DNA of 5,026 nt. Origin: Oscillospiraceae bacterium. Lineage in GTDB: Bacteria; Bacillota; Clostridia; Oscillospirales; Ruminococcaceae. Where the stretch lies: positions 1 through 5,026 of the forward strand of contig JAQXFT010000197.1 of NCBI GenBank assembly GCA_029005335.1. The letters run 5' to 3'. Positions 1 through 4,139 of the stretch are shown here, piece by piece. Position numbers and translations under genes: made by a program. The stretch's first letter is position 1; each line of letters opens with the position of its first letter. The notes under the pieces are model-generated. The model was not told where the DNA came from. It ran no database searches and saw only the letters and a program-made list of their open reading frames with translations.

Positions 1-236
1 CCGACAAGAGGGAATATCTCCTCAGGCTCGGAGAGTTACTTGCCGATTTGAATAATATTACGGCTCTTGACGTTCTGCCATATCACGATAGGGTAAAGGT
101 AAAATATGAAAATCTCGGCATAGATTATCCCCTTAAAGATGTTGAACCGCTTTCAAAGGAAAAGGCTGTTGAAGCACGTGACATAATTATTGAGGGTATA
201 CGAAACAAACACCGCAGAGACAATGCCGATAAATAA
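1..236 (+). CDS. pflA: Pyruvate formate-lyase activating enzyme, C-terminal part (5' end outside window)
   Basis: This is the last 77 codons of a gene that enters from the left; the frame is open from position 3 to the TAA at 234-236. PflA is a cytoplasmic radical-SAM enzyme that uses a 4Fe-4S cluster and S-adenosylmethionine to install the glycyl radical on pyruvate formate-lyase, switching on anaerobic cleavage of pyruvate to acetyl-CoA and formate. The radical-SAM CxxxCxxC motif would lie upstream and is not visible. Recognition rests on the C-terminal signature LPYH followed by KVKYENLGIDYPL and a final amphipathic helix, which lines up with the LPYHxLGKxKW...G..Y.L end known from E. coli PflA. 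Two residues inside the signature are unusual: Arg-Val stands where family members normally have a hydrophobic residue plus Gly. A TTG at 48 is an internal Leu codon, not a start. pflB is often adjacent to pflA and would be upstream if present. Confidence 0.85.
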   Translation, partial: DKREYLLRLGELLADLNNITALDVLPYHDRVKVKYENLGIDYPLKDVEPLSKEKAVEARDIIIEGIRNKHRRDNADK

Positions 237-241
237 TTTCA

Positions 242-260
242 GGGCGGACACCGTCCGCCC
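242..260 (+). terminator. Hairpin after pflA, possible weak terminator or mRNA 3'-end stem
   Basis: The arms GGGCGGAC (242-249) and GTCCGCCC (253-260) pair perfectly around a 3-nt loop, starting five bases after the pflA stop. The nearest T-run (277-282) begins about 16 nt after the stem, too far for a classical rho-independent terminator. It could be an inefficient terminator, a processing or stability stem, or a partial barrier between pflA and the next gene. No convincing promoter is visible between it and the ATG at 296, so some read-through may be how the next gene is expressed. Confidence 0.45.
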
Positions 261-282
261 GTAACGGTCAGAAAAATTTTTT

Positions 283-287
283 GGAGG
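283..287 (+). promoter_or_regulatory. Ribosome binding site that fixes the start at 296
   Basis: GGAGG lies 8 nt before the ATG at 296, which is ideal spacing. An in-frame TTG at 281 overlaps the upstream edge of this site and would add five residues, but it has no Shine-Dalgarno sequence of its own, so the ATG is preferred. Confidence 0.75.
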
Positions 288-295
288 TTTTGACT

Positions 296-661
296 ATGGC
301 TGAAATCGAAAGCTGGGAAGAGCTTTATAAGCTTCCCTATTACTTCACCGAAGATATGCGAAAAAGATACCTCAACATAATATGGGAAAATTACTGGTGG
401 GAGGTTTATGACGAATACGGCAGAATGATTGAGGAACACTATGGCAATTCCTATTGGTACATACATTACGATGATTACAGACACTGCCAGACATTCATAT
501 CCTTTGACCAGGAAACTTCACGCAAATCAAAAACATACTGGAAATACTGTCCGTGGGATTACATAAACCCGAAAATTGACCGTTTTGACCACGAAAAAAT
601 TGATGAGCATTGCAGAAAATATCCGAAGCTTGAACCATATGTCAAAAGAAATAAAAAGTGA
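296..661 (+). CDS. Aromatic-rich 121-residue protein of unknown function
   Basis: I do not recognise this protein. It starts at the ATG behind GGAGG and ends at TGA 659-661. By my count it has 17 Tyr, 7 Trp and 4 Phe, so about 23% of its residues are aromatic, with clusters such as ENYWWEVYDEYG (31-42) and SYWYIHYDDY (52-61). It is also strongly charged, acidic in the first half and Lys/Arg-rich at the end (residues 107-121). There is no signal peptide or membrane segment, so it is probably cytoplasmic. Two His-Cys pairs (63-64 and 105-106) plus Cys85 could hold a metal, but no known zinc-finger spacing is present. It follows pflA on the same strand after a 59-bp gap holding a hairpin, and is followed by a two-way terminator. 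A real gene is supported by the ribosome site, the terminator right after the stop, and a composition unlike random frames. It may be an orphan or lineage-restricted family. Confidence 0.7.
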   Translation: MAEIESWEELYKLPYYFTEDMRKRYLNIIWENYWWEVYDEYGRMIEEHYGNSYWYIHYDDYRHCQTFISFDQETSRKSKTYWKYCPWDYINPKIDRFDHEKIDEHCRKYPKLEPYVKRNKK

Positions 662-668
662 CGCAAGT

Positions 669-710
669 AAAAAAAGACCCTTGCCATGATGAAAGGCAAG
701 GGATTTTTTT
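669..710. terminator. Bidirectional rho-independent terminator between convergent genes
   Basis: The stem arms CCCTTGCC (678-685) and GGCAAGGG (695-702) pair perfectly over a 9-nt loop. On the + strand the stem is followed by a 7-T run (704-710). On the - strand the A-run at 669-675 becomes a 7-T run two bases after the stem. It therefore fits termination of the small gene ending at 661 and of the carboxypeptidase gene whose stop codon is at 715-717. Confidence 0.9.
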
Positions 711-714
711 GTGA

Positions 715-1791
715 TTATTCTTCAATACCGGTTGTTGCGGTTTCAGATGTTTCCGGCTGAGCCGAAGCCGGTGCAGGGGACTGACCGTCGCCCTCAAGAT
801 ATGCGGTAACTATAAAGCCGTCCGAATTGTTTCCGGAGATTTCATATTTTTTTCCGGAGGGGACTGGTATATATGTGTTCTGACTGCTGTCATCGGACTT
901 TACAAAATACACTTCGCATTTATTATTTGCGTCATACTGTATTTCGAGGTGCTGAGATTCATAGGCATAATTTGTTCTGATAAGCTCTGTGTATTCCTCT
1001 AAGGTAATATGATTCTGTGACATATAGAATGCGTGTGGGATTCCGACATATCTGTAATGCCATGGTTCATACTGAATCTGGGTTATATCGGTTTTATTTT
1101 CCGGATATCTGAGGATTATTCCATATTCCCAGCAATGCTCATCAATCCATGAATAGTCGCCCTGACCGTCATAATCCCATGTAGTGGAGGTTGTAAGGTC
1201 GCAGGCATATCCGGTCTGATGTTCACTGAATCCGGGCTTTGCAACACGTTCGGAGGTTTCAGCACCGGTCTGAGCCAAATCCGCATCATAAAGTTCCTGT
1301 TGTTCTTCGGAGGTGCGGTAGCCGTCGAGAATGACTATATCATTTATATGCTTTTCCTGACTGAATCTTTCAAGCATATCAGCAAGAGCTTCAAAAAATA
1401 CTGGTCTCAGGCGTACTTCGTCATCTGAACCGGAAAAACCTGTTCTGCCCTCCTCGGTTATTTTCTGGGTTACCGATTCAAGCTCCTCATTGAATCCGAA
1501 ATATTCGGTATTGTTGTTGACGAGTATGAGTGTTCCCTCAAATTTCTGTGCTGTAGGATATTCTATACTCTCATAGATAATCTTGTTGGGGTCATCTATG
1601 AAGACAGGTTCAGAAGGGGATTCGGGTGATGCGATTTCTATAAAAGGCGATGCCGGAACATCTTCGGTATGGTCATAAGTTACTTTGAAGACATAGACAG
1701 CCGAAACTATAGCTATTGTGCATATACAGATTTCAGTAACAATTCTTGTCTGCCTTATGCTTTTACTCTTGTTTTTCTTTTTCTTAGACAT
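715..1791 (-). CDS. Membrane-anchored VanY-type D-alanyl-D-alanine carboxypeptidase (peptidase family M15B)
   Basis: This is a 358-residue zinc metallopeptidase expected to remove the terminal D-Ala from peptidoglycan stem peptides outside the cell. A Lys-rich N-terminus (2-16) precedes one hydrophobic helix (about 17-37), giving an N-in signal anchor. An Asp/Glu/Pro/Ser-rich linker runs to about residue 75. The catalytic domain (about 75-260) carries the M15 signatures: DGYRTSEEQQELYD (156-169, with the conserved Arg159), SEHQTGYACD (189-198) and EPWHYRYVG (242-250). By family knowledge His191, Asp198 and His245 bind zinc and Glu242 is the catalytic base; all are intact. About 90 more residues follow, forming a probable beta-rich extension and a low-complexity Pro/Ala/Ser/Thr/Glu tail (about 336-358). 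The ATG at 1791 is chosen because AAAGGAAG sits 8 nt before it; a GTG at 1821 would add ten residues without a good ribosome site. No vanR/S/H/A/X partner is visible, so ordinary cell-wall remodelling is more likely than glycopeptide resistance. Confidence 0.9.
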   Translation of the reverse strand: MSKKKKNKSKSIRQTRIVTEICICTIAIVSAVYVFKVTYDHTEDVPASPFIEIASPESPSEPVFIDDPNKIIYESIEYPTAQKFEGTLILVNNNTEYFGFNEELESVTQKITEEGRTGFSGSDDEVRLRPVFFEALADMLERFSQEKHINDIVILDGYRTSEEQQELYDADLAQTGAETSERVAKPGFSEHQTGYACDLTTSTTWDYDGQGDYSWIDEHCWEYGIILRYPENKTDITQIQYEPWHYRYVGIPHAFYMSQNHITLEEYTELIRTNYAYESQHLEIQYDANNKCEVYFVKSDDSSQNTYIPVPSGKKYEISGNNSDGFIVTAYLEGDGQSPAPASAQPETSETATTGIEE

Positions 1792-1799
1792 ATTAAAAG

Positions 1800-1807
1800 C
1801 TTCCTTT
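1800..1807 (-). promoter_or_regulatory. Ribosome binding site that fixes the carboxypeptidase start
   Basis: Read on the - strand, AAAGGAAG ends 8 nt before the ATG at 1791-1789. It lies inside the reading frame of the longer GTG-initiated alternative (1821), which argues that the shorter MSKKKK N-terminus is the true one. Confidence 0.75.
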
Positions 1808-1842
1808 CCGTGCATTTGCACATGATAAATTTTTCAGATATC

Positions 1843-1871
1843 ATTATAACATATATCCGGAAAAAAAGAAA
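1843..1871 (-). promoter_or_regulatory. Sigma-A extended -10 promoter for the carboxypeptidase gene
   Basis: On the - strand there is a consensus -10 TATAAT (1848 to 1843) preceded by TGT (1851 to 1849), giving the extended form TGnTATAAT. At 17-bp spacing the -35 region reads TTTCTT (1871 to 1866), a weak match, as is common for extended -10 promoters. Transcription would start near 1836, leaving a leader of about 45 nt. The spacer holds TCCGGA (1856-1861). Confidence 0.7.
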
Positions 1872-1953
1872 CAGGTAACAGTATTAGTTTGTGAATTATA
1901 TACAATAATTTTTTTGTTTTAGCGTTGTTTTTCACAATCTTTTCGCTTAACTC

Positions 1954-1982
1954 TTGATATTTCAGTGATGATATGATATAAT
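1954..1982 (+). promoter_or_regulatory. Strong sigma-A promoter for the zinc-ribbon gene and mscL
   Basis: The -35 TTGATA (1954-1959), an exact 17-bp spacer and the -10 TATAAT (1977-1982) with TGA just before it (1974-1976) make a near-consensus extended -10 promoter. Transcription should start near 1989, giving a leader of about 65 nt before the ATG at 2054. A perfect 14-bp palindrome, GATATAATTATATC (1975-1988), covers the -10 and the start region. It could be an operator or an accident of AT-rich sequence. Confidence 0.8.
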
Positions 1983-2053
1983 TATATCTGAATTATTTGA
2001 GAATAAGTATTTTTCTATCAATTGAAATGCGATAAGAATCGGAGTGATGAATT

Positions 2054-3556
2054 ATGAGATGTCCCAACTGCGGAACGGAAAATGAAATTACCTCAAACAG
2101 AAAATTCTGTGTTAAATGCGGTACTAATCTTTCCAATCCTGATGATGTGAATATAGAACAGATAGATTTCGGAGGATATCATAGTGAGGAAAAAACTGAT
2201 AATTTTAAAATAGGTAACGGCACTTTTAAAATAAATGACAAGTCACCTCAGACACAGTCAATGTTTATTTCATCTGACGAGCTTAATGAATCATATGATG
2301 ATTTTGAAGGTGAATCCTGTATGCCTCAGACTGATTCCGGTAATGTCAAGCCTCCGGAAAAGCCTGATAATAATATTCCTAATCCGAATCAGTATAATAA
2401 TAACGGTATGTATCCTCAGAACGGCATGAATCCGAATATGATGTACCCTCAGAACGGTATGAATCCCAATATGATGTATCCGCAGAATGGTATGAATCCA
2501 TATATGCAGAATATGTACGGATACGGTCAGCCCATGATGCAGACGCAGTTTGTCGGATATGATGCCAATGGTATGCCGGTTTATGCACAGATAATGATGA
2601 TTCCTCAGTTTGTCGGATATGATATGAACGGTATGCCTGTCTATATGCCTGTTCCGGTATATCCCCAGAATATGCAGAACCCTCAGAATCCCTCTGATAT
2701 GCAGAATCCTCAGCTCTCTCCTAATATGCAGAATCCTCAGTTTCCCCCTAATATGCAGAATCCTCAGTTTCCTCCTAATATGCAGAATCCTCAGTTTCCC
2801 CCTAATATGCAGAATCCTCAGTTTCCTCCTAATATGCAGAATTTCGGATATAATCCCCCTCCTCAGAGTCAGAAGCCTCCGGAGCAGTCAGTTCCTGATA
2901 AGAATCCGGAAAATCCGGTCAAATCTGAAAAACAGGAATCCCTTTGGAGCGATTTTCTGGAGGAGGATATTAAAAAATCCAATCAGCAGAATACGTCCGG
3001 AAAAGGAGGCTCTGACGACGATTTTTTTAGCCGTCCCCAACGCAGTAATAATATGAATGGCGTTTCTGCGGAAGGGTTGGATTTGTCTCAGCTTGAACGC
3101 CATAAATCAAAAAAGCAGAATAAATATATGTCATCTGCTCCGGAGGCTGATGCAAGTCAGCTTGCACCGAATCCGAATAAAAACAACGGCAGATATATGA
3201 AAGGTACTGCTGTCGTCAATGCTGATGACCTTGAACAGAATGTTATTAAAAAATCAAAAGTAAAAATGGGTAAGACGATTGAAGCCAATCCCGATGAACT
3301 GGAACAATATGTCAGAAAGTCTCCTGAAGTAACTATGGATAAGACTAAAAAAGCTGATGCCAGTGAGCTTCAGGCATATAAACATGAGCATGTTGAAGCT
3401 ATAATGGCTGGTGCTGACCATGCTGTTGAAGCTATGCCTAAGAAAAAGGTATATGTTGACGAGCTGGATAAGATTGAACTGCCTGAGCATATGAAAGCCA
3501 GAAAATCAAAGCCGGATAAAAAAACAACGGAAATCCCGTCTTTGCCTGATATCTGA
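2054..3556 (+). CDS. Zinc-ribbon protein with long repeat-rich, probably disordered body (500 residues, function unknown)
   Basis: The start is an ATG 9 nt after GGAG (2041-2044). Residues 3-22 form a CX2C-X12-CX2C zinc ribbon (Cys3, Cys6, Cys19, Cys22). An acidic, polar stretch follows (about 30-105). Residues 105-285 are Met/Asn/Pro/Gln-rich and hold three repeat families: three 11-residue MYPQNGMNPNM units (119-151), two 20-residue units starting QFVGYD (165-204) and six 9-residue MQNPQFPPN-type units (207-260). Next come a short segment with the protein's only Trp (SLWSDFLEED, 296-305) and then at least five degenerate units of about 23 residues (334-450), each starting with Met and sharing a core like ADxxEL. 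The tail is Lys-rich. No signal peptide or membrane helix is visible, so it is probably cytoplasmic. mscL follows after 23 bp with no promoter between, so the two are likely co-transcribed. Zinc-ribbon proteins of this kind are common in Clostridia but have no assigned role. A scaffold or condensate-like function is only a guess. Confidence 0.85.
   Translation: MRCPNCGTENEITSNRKFCVKCGTNLSNPDDVNIEQIDFGGYHSEEKTDNFKIGNGTFKINDKSPQTQSMFISSDELNESYDDFEGESCMPQTDSGNVKPPEKPDNNIPNPNQYNNNGMYPQNGMNPNMMYPQNGMNPNMMYPQNGMNPYMQNMYGYGQPMMQTQFVGYDANGMPVYAQIMMIPQFVGYDMNGMPVYMPVPVYPQNMQNPQNPSDMQNPQLSPNMQNPQFPPNMQNPQFPPNMQNPQFPPNMQNPQFPPNMQNFGYNPPPQSQKPPEQSVPDKNPENPVKSEKQESLWSDFLEEDIKKSNQQNTSGKGGSDDDFFSRPQRSNNMNGVSAEGLDLSQLERHKSKKQNKYMSSAPEADASQLAPNPNKNNGRYMKGTAVVNADDLEQNVIKKSKVKMGKTIEANPDELEQYVRKSPEVTMDKTKKADASELQAYKHEHVEAIMAGADHAVEAMPKKKVYVDELDKIELPEHMKARKSKPDKKTTEIPSLPDI
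2408..2506 (+). repeat. Three in-frame 33-bp tandem repeats (MYPQNGMNPNM)
   Basis: Units lie at 2408-2440, 2441-2473 and 2474-2506. The protein units are identical except that the third ends PYM instead of PNM, while the DNA differs at several synonymous positions. These are coding repeats inside the zinc-ribbon gene. Confidence 0.9.
2546..2665 (+). repeat. Two in-frame 60-bp repeats (QFVGYDxNGMPVY)
   Basis: Units at 2546-2605 and 2606-2665 encode 20 residues each. The first 13 residues match except Ala/Met at position 7, and the last seven diverge (AQIMMIP against MPVPVYP). The VGYDxNGxPVY pattern resembles short motifs that I recall from linkers of Firmicutes zinc-ribbon proteins; this is from memory and not checked. 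Confidence 0.8.
2672..2833 (+). repeat. Six in-frame 27-bp tandem repeats, the last four forming a duplicated 54-bp unit
   Basis: Units start at 2672, 2699, 2726, 2753, 2780 and 2807 and encode MQNPQNPSD, MQNPQLSPN and four copies of MQNPQFPPN; a seventh partial unit begins at 2834. Units 3 and 5 use CCC for one Pro codon while units 4 and 6 use CCT, so 2726-2779 and 2780-2833 are identical 54-bp blocks. This points to recent slippage or unequal recombination by two units at a time. Confidence 0.95.
3053..3403 (+). repeat. Five degenerate repeats of about 23 residues in the C-terminal half of the zinc-ribbon protein
   Basis: Units start at Met codons at 3053 (25 residues), 3197-69=3128 (23), 3197, 3266 and 3335 (23 each); a diverged sixth may start at 3404. 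Each has a central acidic core ending in Leu: SAEGLDLSQL, EADASQL, VNADDLEQ, ANPDELEQ and ADASELQA. The third and fourth units share 10 of 23 residues and the fourth and fifth share 8. DNA identity is low, so these repeats are old and kept at protein level. Confidence 0.7.
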
Positions 3557-3579
3557 AAAATTTTAAGGAGTTTTTAAAA

Positions 3580-4032
3580 ATGAAGAAGTTTTTTGAAGAA
3601 TTTAAAAAGTTTATCTCACGTGGAAATGTCGTTGACCTGGCAGTAGGTATGATTATGGGTACTGCCTTTACTGCGATTGTATCATCTCTTGTTGATTCAG
3701 TACTTATGCCCCTGCTCGGAGCTATTATAGGCGGTATTGATTTAAGCAATCTTTCAGTTACGATTCCGTGGAGTCTTTCCGGAGAACCGCCCGTTCTTCA
3801 TTATGGTGCATTTCTGCAGGCAATCATCAATTTTGTACTTATAGCATTCTGCATTTTCCTGATGATAAAGGCAATAAATATACTTTCCAAGAAAAAGGAA
3901 GAAGCTCCTAAAGAACCTCCGAAGCCTACAAAGGAAGAGGAACTTCTTACGGAAATCCGTGATTTATTAAAGGCTCAGGCAGGAATTACTGAAGCTGTTG
4001 AAGAATCTGAAAAAGAAAAGGTTACAAAGTAA
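3580..4032 (+). CDS. mscL: Large-conductance mechanosensitive channel MscL
   Basis: This 150-residue protein is the homopentameric inner-membrane channel that opens when turgor stretches the membrane and releases solutes on hypo-osmotic shock. It shows the family order: amphipathic N-terminal helix (KKFFEEFKKFISRG, 2-15), TM1 with the conserved NVVDLAVGMIMGTAFTAIV stretch (16-34) running to about 46, a periplasmic loop (about 47-75), TM2 (about 76-102), then a charged cluster KKKEE and a cytoplasmic helix EEELLTEIRDLLK (119-131). It is slightly longer than the usual size near 136 residues because of a Lys/Pro/Glu linker (104-118) and a Glu/Lys tail (138-150). AAGGAG (3565-3570) lies 9 nt before the ATG. 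With only 23 bp from the previous stop and no promoter there, it is probably transcribed with the zinc-ribbon gene; a rho-independent terminator follows at 4054. Confidence 0.97.
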   Translation: MKKFFEEFKKFISRGNVVDLAVGMIMGTAFTAIVSSLVDSVLMPLLGAIIGGIDLSNLSVTIPWSLSGEPPVLHYGAFLQAIINFVLIAFCIFLMIKAINILSKKKEEAPKEPPKPTKEEELLTEIRDLLKAQAGITEAVEESEKEKVTK

Positions 4033-4053
4033 AAAGCATGAAAATTTTTTCAG

Positions 4054-4084
4054 CAGGCGGTTAAAAAAATCCGCCTGTTTTTTT
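4054..4084 (+). terminator. Rho-independent terminator after mscL
   Basis: CAGGCGG (4054-4060) pairs perfectly with CCGCCTG (4071-4077) over an A-rich 10-nt loop and is followed directly by seven T residues (4078-4084). It ends the zinc-ribbon and mscL transcript 22 nt after the mscL stop codon. Confidence 0.92.
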
Positions 4085-4085
4085 A

Positions 4086-4114
4086 TTGCATATTTCCGGA
4101 AAATATGTTATAAT
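4086..4114 (+). promoter_or_regulatory. Sigma-A extended -10 promoter for the permease gene
   Basis: The -35 TTGCAT (4086-4091), a 17-bp spacer and TATAAT (4109-4114), preceded by TGT (4106-4108), make a good extended -10 promoter. Its -35 begins one base after the T-run of the mscL terminator. Transcription should start near 4121. The spacer contains a perfect 10-bp palindrome, TTTCCGGAAA (4093-4102). Confidence 0.75.
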
Positions 4115-4120
4115 TCAGTA

Positions 4121-4128
4121 AAAGGAGG
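4121..4128 (+). promoter_or_regulatory. Ribosome binding site supporting the GTG start at 4140
   Basis: AAAGGAGG is a near-perfect anti-16S match ending 11 nt before GTG 4140-4142, a slightly long gap. No ATG occurs in this frame until codon 50 (4287), inside a membrane segment, so GTG is the only sensible start. The site falls at the predicted transcript 5' end, implying a leader of only about 20 nt. Confidence 0.75.
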
Positions 4129-4139
4129 CTTGAATTATT

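Noticed and set aside
48..236. A separate 62-residue gene starting at TTG 48.
   Set aside because: The same frame is open to the left edge and reads as continuous PflA sequence; TTG 48 is an internal Leu codon with no ribosome site.
239..484. A reverse-strand frame opposite the aromatic-rich gene.
   Set aside because: It is antisense to a frame with a better start, ribosome site and terminator, and has no Shine-Dalgarno sequence or recognisable domain.
715..1791. Part of a vancomycin-resistance cluster.
   Set aside because: The enzyme is VanY-like, but no vanR, vanS, vanH, ligase or vanX gene is nearby; chromosomal M15B carboxypeptidases are common in Clostridia.
1219..1878. Two forward-strand frames (1219-1428 and 1669-1878) opposite the carboxypeptidase gene.
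   Set aside because: They are antisense to an intact M15B enzyme with all catalytic motifs and show no ribosome site or family features.
2235..2588. Alternative frames over the repeat region of the zinc-ribbon gene, including a reverse Tyr/Ser-rich frame (2379-2588).
   Set aside because: Their repetitive composition is a by-product of the 33-bp and 60-bp coding repeats on the + strand.
2672..2833. A CRISPR array suggested by regular 27-bp repeats.
   Set aside because: The units are directly adjacent with no unique spacers, stay in frame, and encode a clear protein repeat; no cas gene is near.
3254..3749. Reverse-strand frames opposite the end of the zinc-ribbon gene and the start of mscL.
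   Set aside because: They are antisense to mscL, which is certain, and to the 23-residue repeats; they have no ribosome sites or domain features.
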